A DNA stretch of 64,000 bases from JBBRNH01 sp038230415 (GCA_038230415.1 JBBRNH010000018.1:1-64000), one strand, 5' to 3'. Positions 33,416-41,752 are shown, counted from the first letter of the stretch. Made by a program: numbers and translations. The notes: generated by a model from the sequence alone, not told the origin.

Positions 33416-33516
33416 ACTCGACCACCCCCAACCCCCTCCTGTTTCAGGAGGGGACTACAAACAGGACTTTTCAAAAGCCCCCTCCTGAAACAGGAGGGGG
33501 TTGGGGGTGGTCGAGT
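33416..33516. repeat. Long palindrome with 38-bp perfect arms upstream of aroB
   Basis: The arms 33416-33453 and 33479-33516 are exact reverse complements with a 25-base spacer. Each arm contains its own hairpin CCCCTCCTG-TTT-CAGGAGGGG flanked by a C/G-rich tail reading CCACCCCCAACC. The spacer begins ACTAC, so a GTAG-like word adjoins the inner hairpin on the - strand. A repeat of this type is common in related genomes to my knowledge. It occupies the gap between the aminotransferase and aroB. Confidence 0.9.
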
Positions 33517-33576
33517 TACTAAACAACTTTTTTGCACTCTGACTGCCTGAACAACTCAGGAACGCTACAACGCCAA

Positions 33577-34725
33577 TTACGAAACCGTTTTCAGCGCGTC
33601 GGCGAAGGCCTGCATCTGCGGCATGGTGCCGAGACTGACGCGGCACCAGTACTGCCCGTCGAATTTCCACTGCCGGATGCCCACGCTTTGTTCCAGCATC
33701 TTCGCCACAAAATCTTCGCCCTTCATTTTGATTGGGAACATCACAAAATTGGCATCTGAGGGCAGGGGTTCGTAGCCGGTTTCTTTCAGTGTTCTCGCCA
33801 GAAACGCCTTTGATTCGGCAGTTTTTCCCAATGACCACCTGATAAAGTCGGTGTCGGGCATACTCGTCAGCGCGGCCCGCAGCGAGGTCATCGTTAGACC
33901 ACCGCCGTTGGGCGAAAACGGTGCAATTTTGGCGATCATCTCGGCGGGGGCCAGCAGGTAGCCGATCCGCAGCCCGGCAAAGCCGTGAACCTTAGAGAAT
34001 GTTTTGCTGATAATCACGTTTTTTCCGGCCCGAACCAGGTCAACCATACTGGCCGCTTTGGGGCTTGCCACGTAATCAATGTAGGCTTCATCCACAAAAA
34101 CGGGTGTTTTGTCGGCAGTAGCCGAGATAAAGCTGCGTAGTTTAGCCGGGTCGGTCAGGATCGCCGTTGGGTTGTTGGGGTTGCACAGATACACGAGACT
34201 GGTTTTGCCGGTCACGCGGTCGCTGAGTTTTTGCAGGTTTTGGTCGTAGGCATCGGCGGCCACGAGTGGCACCCGTTCGGCAATCATGCCGTGTTTGATG
34301 GCGGCACGGGGCAGGGCTTCAAACGTCGGGTCAGGAAAAACGAAGTTGTTGCCCGCCGGGGTTTTGTAGGCAAAATACATGGCAGCAGCGTTGAGCAACT
34401 CGCCCGAACCCGCGCCCAGAAGCACACATTCTTCGGGAACGCCTTCGGTTTCGGCCACCATTTTTTTGAATTGCCGGGCGTATTCCATCGCGTAGAGGTA
34501 GCCTTCGGGGGCGGCTTCGGCAATGGTTTTCAGCACCTTGGGCGACGGCCCGTAGGGATTTTCGTTGGCCGACAGCCGGGCCTTGAGGGTGCCGCCTTTG
34601 GCAGTTGGCGGCAGAGCAGCGGCTTCGGCATCGAGCCAGGGTTCGCAGTGGCCGGCGGAGGCCGTTGCTAAGCCAAGACCAGAGAGCATACTGGCACGGA
34701 GCCAGTCACGACGGTTTAGATTCAT
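33577..34725 (-). CDS. Tat-signal pyridoxal-phosphate aminotransferase, HisC-like
   Basis: 382 residues. Fold type I aminotransferase of the histidinol-phosphate aminotransferase group: RLSANENPYGPSPKVLKTIAEA, VLLGAGSGELLNAAAMYF, VYLCNPNNPTAI, VFVDEAYIDYV and ISKTFSKVHGFAGLRIGYLLA (PLP lysine in TFSKV). The N-terminus MNLNRRDWLRASMLSGLGLATASAGHC has a twin-arginine motif (NRRDWL) and hydrophobic stretch, so export by Tat folded with its cofactor is likely. A periplasmic location is unusual for HisC, which argues against histidine biosynthesis. A -7 box is at 34810. Confidence 0.85.
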   Translation of the reverse strand: MNLNRRDWLRASMLSGLGLATASAGHCEPWLDAEAAALPPTAKGGTLKARLSANENPYGPSPKVLKTIAEAAPEGYLYAMEYARQFKKMVAETEGVPEECVLLGAGSGELLNAAAMYFAYKTPAGNNFVFPDPTFEALPRAAIKHGMIAERVPLVAADAYDQNLQKLSDRVTGKTSLVYLCNPNNPTAILTDPAKLRSFISATADKTPVFVDEAYIDYVASPKAASMVDLVRAGKNVIISKTFSKVHGFAGLRIGYLLAPAEMIAKIAPFSPNGGGLTMTSLRAALTSMPDTDFIRWSLGKTAESKAFLARTLKETGYEPLPSDANFVMFPIKMKGEDFVAKMLEQSVGIRQWKFDGQYWCRVSLGTMPQMQAFADALKTVS

Positions 34726-34809
34726 AAACGCGGGACGAATTTTGGGATGAAACGTACTAAAATCGGTCAGGATACCGGCGCATGACTTCCGCGTGGTCTT
34801 GTTGTCTGG

Positions 34810-34817
34810 TCAAATAT
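34810..34817 (-). promoter_or_regulatory. -7 box upstream of the Tat aminotransferase gene
   Basis: TATATTTG on the - strand, about 85 bases from the ATG at 34725. No TTG at -33 spacing was found. The rest of the 221-base gap shows no gene. Confidence 0.4.
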
Positions 34818-34946
34818 AAGGTGTTTACTGCTTCTGTCGCTGTTTTGTTCGTATAAAATCAATAAAAAACCAATTAAATTTTGAGTATATGGCCTTCGGC
34901 AAAATAATAGTCAATTTACCAATCGGATAGTGCAATTCCGGATTAC

Positions 34947-35435
34947 TCAGAAAAACACGCCCCACTCGTCGGCAATGTCGTTGGTGCGGTCGAAGCTGCT
35001 CACCCAGTTCACAAATAGAATCCTGAAATTATCGAGTTCGTCGCGTAGCAGGTTCAGGTATTCGGGTTCGCAGAGTTCTTCATCTTCGCAGAACGACACC
35101 TGGGTTTGCAGGTCGCGGGCATACATTCTGATAATGACGGCGTTTTCCATCCGAATCGAGAACAGATCACCGCCCTCGGCTCCCACAATTTTGGCGGGCA
35201 GCATCATGGCGTTGCCCAGCATCTGCTCGTGCATCATCAGCAGGTCGGCATCGCGGTCAATGGTGGCAACAATGGCCTGGGTGATCTCCATCACCTCTTC
35301 GGCCTTCAGAAAAACGGGCAGGTTTCGCACCCGCTGATTGTGGGCATCCTGCTCGTGCCGGGCGGCTTCGGGGTCGTAGTTACCGCCGAAATCACCCCAG
35401 TCCAGAAAGCTGTCGTCGTCGTCGTCGAATTGCAT
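34947..35435 (-). CDS. Hypothetical acidic cytoplasmic protein
   Basis: 162 residues, not recognised. An acidic start (MQFDDDDDSFLDWGDFGG), no signal peptide or membrane segment, then a helical body (EEVMEITQAIVATIDRDADLLMMHEQMLGNAMMLPAKIVGAEGG) and FRILFVNWVSSFDRTNDIADEWGVFF at the end. Looks like a conserved Cytophagales protein from its well-behaved composition. Divergent from the DUF2721 gene at 35505. Confidence 0.75.
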   Translation of the reverse strand: MQFDDDDDSFLDWGDFGGNYDPEAARHEQDAHNQRVRNLPVFLKAEEVMEITQAIVATIDRDADLLMMHEQMLGNAMMLPAKIVGAEGGDLFSIRMENAVIIRMYARDLQTQVSFCEDEELCEPEYLNLLRDELDNFRILFVNWVSSFDRTNDIADEWGVFF

Positions 35436-35504
35436 AGCGATTGAGCCGTTAGTCGGTTTTACAAAAAAACGGAATCGTTTTGCAAAAGCAAAGGTTTTCT
35501 GTTT

Positions 35505-35975
35505 ATGGAACTCACCGTTAGCACCCCGGCCCTGTTATTTTCGACCGTATCGCTGTTGATGATCGCGTTTACGAATCGGTTTCTGGCAATTTCGAGCCTG
35601 ATTCGGGATTTGCACGAAAAATTCAGAAGCACGCCCGATAAAGTCTATGTGGCCCAGATAAAAAATCTGCACCGGCGGCTGTTGCTCATCCGCAACATTC
35701 AGATCACGGCGGTGATGAGCCTGTTACTCAGTGCGATCTGTATGTTTGCTATTTTTCAGGGGCAGCAGATGCTGTCGCGGTGGCTGTTTGGGTCGGCGTT
35801 GGGGTTGCAGATTATCGCGCTGGCTATTTCGGCCTTCGAGATTTCGATTTCGATCAACGCCCTGCAAATCGAACTCAGTGATATGGAAAAAGAACTGGGC
35901 CACCACAGTTTTGAGCGCACTGCCGGTCGGTTCTTCTCGTTTCGCCACCGCCACCGCGATGTTACCGCAAAGTAA
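35505..35975 (+). CDS. DUF2721-family membrane protein
   Basis: 156 residues with three hydrophobic helices (about 8-30, 70-90, 95-118). Matches DUF2721: TPALLFSTVSLLMIAFTNRFLAISSLIRDLHEK, QIKNLHRRLLLIRNIQITAVMSLLLSAICMFAIF and ISAFEISISINALQIELSDMEKEL. Inner membrane, function unknown. Its arginine/histidine-rich tail (FSFRHRHRDVTAK) is cytoplasmic by the positive-inside rule. Confidence 0.88.
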   Translation: MELTVSTPALLFSTVSLLMIAFTNRFLAISSLIRDLHEKFRSTPDKVYVAQIKNLHRRLLLIRNIQITAVMSLLLSAICMFAIFQGQQMLSRWLFGSALGLQIIALAISAFEISISINALQIELSDMEKELGHHSFERTAGRFFSFRHRHRDVTAK

Positions 35976-36065
35976 TTTTACCATTAAAATCCAATTACTT
36001 ACGCCCGATAGTCTACCGTAACGCTGTACATTCGTTTGGTATTTTGGTGAAACGAGCAGTAGATC

Positions 36066-38033
36066 ATGCAAATGACTAAACAGGTGATGGCGGTAATACT
36101 GTGGTGGCTGCTATTGGCAAGTCCGGTTTTTGCCCAGCTCGATGTGACCTATCCCATGGAACGGATGGTGCTTCAGCGCAACAACACCAATCAGGCATCG
36201 GTACAGATTGCGGGTAGTTTTTCGCAGGCCATCGACCGGGTCGAAATCCGGCTAACAAACCGAATCAGCAACACGCAGGGAACGTGGCTCACGCTGCAAA
36301 ACAACCCCGCCAACGGGCAGTTTAATGGTTTTTTTACGCTGGACGGGGGCTGGTATCGGTTAGAGGTGCGGGGCATGAACGGCAGCACCGTTGCTGGCAC
36401 CGATGCCGTTGAGCGGTTTGGCGTGGGCGAGGTGTTTGCCATTTTCGGCCACTCCAACGCGCAGGGCAGCAGTTGTGGCGATGGCACCTGGACATACACC
36501 GGCCCCAATCTTTGTGCTTCGCTTGATGGTGCGGTTGATGACCGGGTGACCTGTGTTCGGCTCAATGAAAACAACTCGGCAACTTTTCAATCGCCTTCTT
36601 TTTCGCAGTATGAAGGTACGGCCAACACCGATTACCTGCCGGGACTGATTGGTTTTGAGCAGTTGGGGACTTACGTGGGCCTGTCTCCGTTTGCCAAATT
36701 TGCCTGGTACTGGGGCAAACTCGGCGATCTGCTGGTGCAGCAGTTGGGCGTTCCGGTGCTGTTTTACAACGCGGGTTTTGGCGGAACAAAAATGGAATAC
36801 GCCTACAAATCAGCGTATGACATACCATTTTGCCATTCATTTGTGCGCTATGATTTGCGGATGCCCTACGCCAACCTCCGCAACCTGATGAACCTTTACG
36901 TGCCAACCACCGGGCTGCGGGCGGTGCTGCTCCAGCACGGCGAGAATGATTACGAAAGCACGTATAACGAACTCAAAACGTATCATTACGGCGTTATCAA
37001 TAAATTCCGCACTGAATTTTCGGTGCCGAATATGGCCTGGCTCATTGCCACGTCGTCGTACCGGGGCATTACGTTCAGCAATGTACGCGATGCTCAGCGC
37101 GATGTTTCGCACGATGCCAATTACCCGTATAACTTGCCCGGCCCCGATCTTGACCTCATCACCGACCGGCCCGACAATATTCACTTTTCGCCCAACGGAC
37201 AGCAGCAGGTGGCCCAGGCCTGGTATAATTATATCACCGGCACTATTACCGTACCGGGCAGCGGGGCCAGTGCGGCTTTTCTGACTTATACGCAACCAAC
37301 CGGCCCCCAAGCCCAACCCCTCGCCAGTATTTCCTGTGCGCCCAACAACCAGCTTGCGCTGACACTGCCCGGCGGTTATGGCGGCAGTTACCTCTGGAAC
37401 ACGGGGGAAGTAACGCAATCACTGACGCAGGGAACAGGGACGTACTCGGCCCGGCTCCGCAGCATTATTCAGGTGAATACCTTAGCTTCACAATCCGGCT
37501 CGCCGGAGAATTGCACGGTTGTTGCGGCTGTCCAGACTATTCCCGGTAAGGTATTTTTCCCGCCTGCCATAACGGTGCCAGCCACCGTAAAACCAGCCGC
37601 GCCCGTTGTGAGTCCGCTGGCTGTTTCGCTGTGCGCCGGGCAAAGTGCGGTGCTGATGGCAACGGCTACTACCAATTCGGTTCGGTGGAACACCAATGCC
37701 CAGACCGGCAGTATTACGGTGCAGAATCCCGGCAACTACTCGGTGCAGGCCATAAACCCGGTGTACGGCTGTGAATCGAACGCGGCACCGGCCAGCGTGT
37801 TTATGATCAGCGGCACCGGGCCAGTCATTAACAGTGTGCAGCCCGGCCTCTGGAATAACCCGGCCACGTGGTCGTGCAGTTGCGTACCGGGCGAGTGCAA
37901 CCCGGTGGTGATAAACCACACCATAACGCTGGATAATGGCTACGCAGCGCGGGCGCAACGGGTAATATACGGCGGAGGTCTGTTGCAGTTTGGCACGGGC
38001 GCGTCGGTGCGGGTAGGCCAGATTACCAACTGA
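36066..38033 (+). CDS. Secreted SGNH/sialate O-acetylesterase-like protein with Ig-like C-terminus
   Basis: 655 residues with a Sec signal peptide (MQMTKQVMAVILWWLLLASPVFAQ). Residues about 120-395 carry SGNH-hydrolase blocks of the sialate O-acetylesterase kind: AIFGHSNAQG (nucleophile Ser), VLFYNAGFGGTKMEY (Gly/Asn block), LLQHGENDY (oxyanion Asn), and the terminal LITDRPDNIHFSPNGQQQVA with the Asp/His pair. An N-terminal beta domain (MVLQRNNTNQASVQIAGSF) precedes it. The C-terminal 250 residues hold Ig-like segments (SLCAGQSAVLMATATTNSVRWNTNAQTG, GSYLWNTGEVTQSL). It probably deacetylates complex glycans outside the cell. No adjacent glycan genes. Confidence 0.85.
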   Translation: MQMTKQVMAVILWWLLLASPVFAQLDVTYPMERMVLQRNNTNQASVQIAGSFSQAIDRVEIRLTNRISNTQGTWLTLQNNPANGQFNGFFTLDGGWYRLEVRGMNGSTVAGTDAVERFGVGEVFAIFGHSNAQGSSCGDGTWTYTGPNLCASLDGAVDDRVTCVRLNENNSATFQSPSFSQYEGTANTDYLPGLIGFEQLGTYVGLSPFAKFAWYWGKLGDLLVQQLGVPVLFYNAGFGGTKMEYAYKSAYDIPFCHSFVRYDLRMPYANLRNLMNLYVPTTGLRAVLLQHGENDYESTYNELKTYHYGVINKFRTEFSVPNMAWLIATSSYRGITFSNVRDAQRDVSHDANYPYNLPGPDLDLITDRPDNIHFSPNGQQQVAQAWYNYITGTITVPGSGASAAFLTYTQPTGPQAQPLASISCAPNNQLALTLPGGYGGSYLWNTGEVTQSLTQGTGTYSARLRSIIQVNTLASQSGSPENCTVVAAVQTIPGKVFFPPAITVPATVKPAAPVVSPLAVSLCAGQSAVLMATATTNSVRWNTNAQTGSITVQNPGNYSVQAINPVYGCESNAAPASVFMISGTGPVINSVQPGLWNNPATWSCSCVPGECNPVVINHTITLDNGYAARAQRVIYGGGLLQFGTGASVRVGQITN

Positions 38034-38105
38034 GGGTCTCGCTCAAATAGCTGTGTAGCTTACGTAACGGGCGCAGAAACTCGCCGGGCCGGGCCGGTTT
38101 GGTAG

Positions 38106-38113
38106 TACCTTTG
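38106..38113 (+). promoter_or_regulatory. -7 box of ridA
   Basis: TACCTTTG matches TAnnTTTG and lies 19 bases before the ATG at 38133. No clear -33 TTG. Confidence 0.5.
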
Positions 38114-38132
38114 CCAACCAAATCAGTACATC

Positions 38133-38501
38133 ATGACACCCGAAATCATATACACTGCCCAGGCCCCGGCACCCATCGGGCCATACAGTCAGGCCGTGAA
38201 AGCCGGTAATTTCCTGTTCGTATCGGGCCAGATCGCGGCTGAACTTGCCCCATTAGGCGACATCCGGGCCGAGACCCGGCAGGTGATGGCAAACATCGGG
38301 GCCATTCTGAGCGAAGCCGGAATGACCTGCGCCAACATCGTGAAGAGCAGCATCTTCGTGAAAGACCTCACCAATTTCGGGGCTATCAATGAGGTGTACG
38401 GTACGTTTTTCACGGCCAATCCGCCAGCGCGGGAAACGGTTGAAGTAGCCCGGTTGCCGAAAGATGTAAATGTAGAAATTTCTGTTATCGCCGTTTTATA
38501 G
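38133..38501 (+). CDS. ridA: RidA-family reactive intermediate deaminase
   Basis: 122 residues. RidA hydrolyses reactive enamine/imine intermediates from PLP enzymes such as threonine dehydratase. Family residues are visible: AQAPAPIGPYSQAVKAGNFLFVSGQIA near the N-terminus, TRQVMANIGAILSEAGMTCANIVKSSIFVKDLTNFGAINEVYGTFF, and PARETVEVARLPKDVNVEISVIAV with the catalytic Arg of the PARxxVEV motif. Trimeric cytoplasmic enzyme. Its 3' end abuts a long inverted repeat, after which gltX begins. Confidence 0.95.
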   Translation: MTPEIIYTAQAPAPIGPYSQAVKAGNFLFVSGQIAAELAPLGDIRAETRQVMANIGAILSEAGMTCANIVKSSIFVKDLTNFGAINEVYGTFFTANPPARETVEVARLPKDVNVEISVIAVL

Positions 38502-38508
38502 CACGCAG

Positions 38509-38625
38509 AAAAATAGAACGCAGATGACGCAGATTTAAAAGGATTTACACAGATTTTATATTCCTATTTCAGAAAAGGAATCTGCGAAAATTCCTTTAAA
38601 TCTGCGTCATCTGCGTTCTATTTTT
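38509..38625. repeat. Inverted repeat with 34-35-bp arms between ridA and gltX
   Basis: The arms 38509-38543 and 38592-38625 are reverse complements apart from one extra A. They consist of AAAAATAGAACGCAGATGAC and then GCAGATTTAAA-type words; the middle repeats ATTTACACAGATTTT. Similar words (ACGCAGAT...) recur as dispersed repeats in many bacteria. It could act as a transcription terminator or processing site for ridA. Confidence 0.9.
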
Positions 38626-38636
38626 TACTCTTCACT

Positions 38637-40172
38637 ATGTCTGTTCGCGTTCGTTTTGCACCCAGCCCCACCGGGCCGCTGCACGTTGGCGGGGTTCGCA
38701 CCGCCCTCTTTAATTACCTGTTTGCCCGAAAAATGGGCGGGCAGATGCTCCTCCGTGTCGAGGATACCGACCAGAATCGGTTTGTGCCGGGAGCCGAGGC
38801 CTATATTATTGAAGCCCTGCGCTGGGTTGGCATTGAGATTGACGAAGGCGCGGGCGTGGATTATGCCGGTGAGCCGGGGCCAAACGGTCCCTACCGGCAG
38901 TCGGAACGGCGCGAAATTTACCAGGCCGAGGCCACGCGGCTCGTTGAAGAAGGCAAAGCATATTACGCCTTCGACACGGCTGATGAATTAGACGCGATGC
39001 GCCAACGGCTCGAAGCGGCCAACGCACCGGCGGCTCAATACAACGCCATCACCCGGTTGCAGATGAAAAACGCCCTCACGCTGCCTCCCGCCGAGGTGCA
39101 GAGCCGCATCGCCAACGGCGAGGCCCACGTGATTCGGCTCAAAACGCCCCTCAAAGAAGAAATCCGGCTCAACGACATCGTGCGGGGCTGGGTAACGGTG
39201 CATTCGTCGGCCATTGATGATAAGGTACTGCTCAAATCAGACGGGTTGCCCACCTATCACCTCGCCAACATTGTTGACGACCATCTGATGGGCATTACCC
39301 ACGTTATCAGGGGCGAAGAATGGCTGCCGTCGGCTCCGTTGCACGTGCTGCTGTATCGGTACTTGGGCTGGGAAGATACGATGCCGCGCTTTGCCCACCT
39401 GCCGCTGCTGCTCAAACCCGAAGGCAGCGGCAAACTCAGCAAGCGCGATGCTGACCTCGGCGGCTTCCCGATTTTTCCGCTGCAATGGACCGACCCGGCA
39501 ACGGGCGTGGTGGCGCGGGGCTTCCGCGAGGATGGCTACCGGCCCGAAGCCCTCGTGAATTTTCTGGCTCTGCTGGGCTGGAACCCCGGCACGGAACAGG
39601 AAATCTTCTCGATGGATGAACTCATTGCCGCCTTTGACATTGACAAGATTCACAAAGGCGGGGCGCGGTTCGAGATCGAGAAAGCCAAGTGGTTCAACCA
39701 GCATTATATTCGCCAACTGCCCGATTCAGACCTGGCTCCGGTGGTGATGCAGCAGGCTACCGAAGCCGGTTTTGCCTGTTCGCTCGAAAAAGCGACCCAA
39801 ATTACCGCCCTGCTCAAAGGCCGTATTACCTTTGCCAACGAGTTATTTGCCGAGGCCCGCACCATTTTTTATGCGCCAACCGAATACGACCCGGCCATTG
39901 TGTCGGCAAAGTGGAACGACGACGCAAAACGGGCGGCCACCGTTTTCGGCGATGCACTGACGGGGTATAACGGCCTGTTTGCGGCTGACGAGATTAAGCA
40001 TCTTTTGGCCGACACGCTGCAACAGGCGGGCATTAAGCAGGGAAAAGTGATGCAGGCCATGCGGCTCGCCCTGACCGGCTCCGGCATCGGCCCGGACATG
40101 ATGCTGACGATGGAGATTATCGGAAAAGACGAGGTGATGGCAAGGCTGGAAAAAGCGTTGGCTGATATATGA
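38637..40172 (+). CDS. gltX: Glutamyl-tRNA synthetase
   Basis: 511 residues, normal for GluRS. Class Ic synthetase charging tRNA(Glu). The HIGH-type motif FAPSPTGPLHVGGVRTALFNYLFA is at the N-terminus (GHIG replaced by HVGG as usual), and KLSKR in GSGKLSKRDADLGGFPIFP is the KMSKS motif. LLRVEDTDQNR and GLPTYHLANIVDDHLMGITHVIRGEEWLPSAP are the amino-acid and acceptor-stem parts; a helical anticodon-binding domain follows. Cytoplasmic, essential. The repeat-rich gap 40173-40500 follows. Confidence 0.97.
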   Translation: MSVRVRFAPSPTGPLHVGGVRTALFNYLFARKMGGQMLLRVEDTDQNRFVPGAEAYIIEALRWVGIEIDEGAGVDYAGEPGPNGPYRQSERREIYQAEATRLVEEGKAYYAFDTADELDAMRQRLEAANAPAAQYNAITRLQMKNALTLPPAEVQSRIANGEAHVIRLKTPLKEEIRLNDIVRGWVTVHSSAIDDKVLLKSDGLPTYHLANIVDDHLMGITHVIRGEEWLPSAPLHVLLYRYLGWEDTMPRFAHLPLLLKPEGSGKLSKRDADLGGFPIFPLQWTDPATGVVARGFREDGYRPEALVNFLALLGWNPGTEQEIFSMDELIAAFDIDKIHKGGARFEIEKAKWFNQHYIRQLPDSDLAPVVMQQATEAGFACSLEKATQITALLKGRITFANELFAEARTIFYAPTEYDPAIVSAKWNDDAKRAATVFGDALTGYNGLFAADEIKHLLADTLQQAGIKQGKVMQAMRLALTGSGIGPDMMLTMEIIGKDEVMARLEKALADI

Positions 40173-40235
40173 TATAGTGTGTATGATGTATGATATTCGT
40201 TACCTCACTCTTTCAATTTATGCCTACCGTAAACC

Positions 40236-40379
40236 ATGACTCTTAAACCAAACATCACCAGAGAAAAAAGTTTCGCCCTGGCAATCCGGGTAGTGAACCT
40301 GAACAAATACCTTCATGCAGAGGCTATGCTTAAAATTATCAAAAGCGTAATTCTGACAAAGAAGCAAAACAAGAAATGA
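40236..40379 (+). pseudogene. Internally deleted four-helix-bundle protein (23S rRNA IVP/S23 family) remnant
   Basis: A 47-codon frame (ATG 40236 to TGA 40377-40379). The first ~28 residues (KPNITREKSFALAIRVVNLNKYL) match the N-terminal helix of four-helix-bundle S23/IVP-type proteins, and the last ~20 (EAMLKIIKSVILTKKQNKK) match the C-terminal helix. The central ~70 residues, including the usual SKQLLRSGTSIGANxxEA helix, are missing. The frame is uninterrupted, so this is a clean deletion joining the two ends. It lies between two blocks of TATGATGTATG-type repeats. Too short to fold as a bundle; probably non-functional. Confidence 0.7.
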
Positions 40380-40383
40380 CGAT

Positions 40384-40497
40384 GTACGGTATATGATGTG
40401 TGGTATATGATGTATCTCCCAATAGGTACACCGTACACCGTATACCATATATCATACACCGTATACCATATATCATACATCGTACCTCATACATCAA
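40384..40497. repeat. AT-rich tandem and inverted repeats before the 40501 gene
   Basis: Two exact 21-base tandem copies (ACCGTATACCATATATCATA + C) at 40437-40457 and 40458-40478, with reverse-complement words (GGTATATGATG) at 40390-40412. Further half-copies (TGTATGATGTATGATA) lie at 40178-40195 on the far side of the pseudogene. The region can fold into long AT-rich hairpins. Confidence 0.85.
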
Positions 40498-40500
40498 AAA

Positions 40501-40827
40501 GTGGCAAAGAAAAAAATAGACGAAAACGAAAAGCCCCGCGTCCATAAAGACCTCGAAGGCTTTGATATCCAGATCAATTCGTTCGGTGAAATCACCACGA
40601 GTTTTGAAATTGATAAAATCAATCAGTTTCTCAACCGTGCCGTTGACGATAAAAAACTCCGCCACCGCGACGACCTGAAAACCCTCCGGGGCGAAAAACC
40701 CGACGACCCGGCCACTGCGCCCACTGATACCGACGCGCCCGATGCCGACCTGGAAGCCGACAACGAAGAACTGCCTGATGAGAAACTTCTTGGCGAAGAA
40801 TTGGGCGAAGACGACCTTAAAAACTGA
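40501..40827 (+). CDS. Hypothetical 108-residue acidic protein
   Basis: Starts at a GTG (40501) directly after the repeat block. The N-terminal half (DLEGFDIQINSFGEITTSFEIDKINQFLNRAVDDKKL) is well ordered and looks like a conserved Cytophagales/Bacteroidota domain that I cannot name. The C-terminal half is an acidic, low-complexity tail (PDDPATAPTDTDAPDADLEADNEELP). Cytoplasmic, no motif. An intrinsic terminator follows at 40854. Confidence 0.7.
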   Translation: MAKKKIDENEKPRVHKDLEGFDIQINSFGEITTSFEIDKINQFLNRAVDDKKLRHRDDLKTLRGEKPDDPATAPTDTDAPDADLEADNEELPDEKLLGEELGEDDLKN

Positions 40828-40853
40828 TTTTCGCGCCGTTCGTACAAAAACTG

Positions 40854-40876
40854 CCCGGCCAATTGTGCCGGGTTTT
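40854..40876 (+). terminator. Intrinsic terminator after the 40501 gene
   Basis: CCCGGC / GCCGGG 6-bp stem with a 7-base loop and TTTT, then a second T4 run seven bases on. Confidence 0.7.
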
Positions 40877-40931
40877 GTAGTTTTCGGCCCGGCAGGAAAT
40901 CTTAAACCAAACGCTAAACCTGTTTATAACC

Positions 40932-41708
40932 ATGACCTCTCACGAAATTGATTACCGCATCATCGGCGAAGACATTCAGATTGTCGAAATCGAGTTAGAC
41001 CCCAACGAAACCGTGATTGCCGAAGCCGGGGCCATGCTCTTTATGGAAGACGGCATTACGTTCGAGACCAAAATGGGCGACGGCTCCCAGCCCAATCAGG
41101 GCTTTATGGGCAAGTTGCTTCAGGCGGGTTCGCGGGTGATTATGGGCGAATCATTGTTTATGACCCACTTCACCAACCGGGGCAGTGGCAAGCGGAAGGT
41201 GGCATTTGCGGCTCCGTATCCCGGCACGGTGATGCCCATGAACCTCGGCAACCTGTATGGCAATACGCTCATTGTGCAGCGCGATGCATTTCTGTGCGCG
41301 GCCCTCGGCACCGGCCTGAGCATTCACCTGAACCAGAAAATCGGGGCCGGGTTTTTCGGGGGCGAAGGCTTCATCCTGCAAAAAATTCAGGGCGATGGCA
41401 TGGCTTTCGTTCATGCCGGGGGCGTGGTGATCGAGCGGCAACTCAACAACGAAACCCTGCGCGTGGATACCGGCTGCGTGGTGGCGTTTGAGCCGCAGGT
41501 CTCGTTCGACATCGAGCGGTCGGGCGGGTTGCGGAGCATGGTATTCGGGGGCGAGGGTATTTTTGTGGCAACGCTGCGTGGCACGGGCCGCGTCTGGATT
41601 CAGTCAATGCCGATCTCGAAACTCATTCAGCGGCTGTCGGTTGGCGGGGGCAATGCCACCAAAGAAGGCGGCTCGGTGCTGGGCGGCATGGGGAGGTTGT
41701 TTGAGTGA
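40932..41708 (+). CDS. AIM24 / TIGR00266-family protein
   Basis: 258 residues of the AIM24-like double beta-roll family: YRIIGEDIQIVEIELDPNETVIAEAGAMLFMEDGI, ESLFMTHFTNRGSGKRKVAFAAPYPGTVMPMNL, GFILQKIQGDGMAFVHAGGVVIERQL, and RSGGLRSMVFGGEGIFVATLRGTGRVWIQSMPI. Yeast AIM24 is a mitochondrial protein. The bacterial function is unsettled. Cytoplasmic, no signal. ATG 40932 follows the terminator of the previous gene by about 55 bases. Confidence 0.93.
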   Translation: MTSHEIDYRIIGEDIQIVEIELDPNETVIAEAGAMLFMEDGITFETKMGDGSQPNQGFMGKLLQAGSRVIMGESLFMTHFTNRGSGKRKVAFAAPYPGTVMPMNLGNLYGNTLIVQRDAFLCAALGTGLSIHLNQKIGAGFFGGEGFILQKIQGDGMAFVHAGGVVIERQLNNETLRVDTGCVVAFEPQVSFDIERSGGLRSMVFGGEGIFVATLRGTGRVWIQSMPISKLIQRLSVGGGNATKEGGSVLGGMGRLFE

Positions 41709-41752
41709 ACAGATACCCGGACGCTGCCCAAAATGCAGCGTCCGGGCATGGG

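Noticed and set aside
40437..40478. Two 21-base tandem copies as a possible CRISPR-like array
   Set aside because: The copies are contiguous with no spacer, and no cas genes are near; this is simple tandem duplication.
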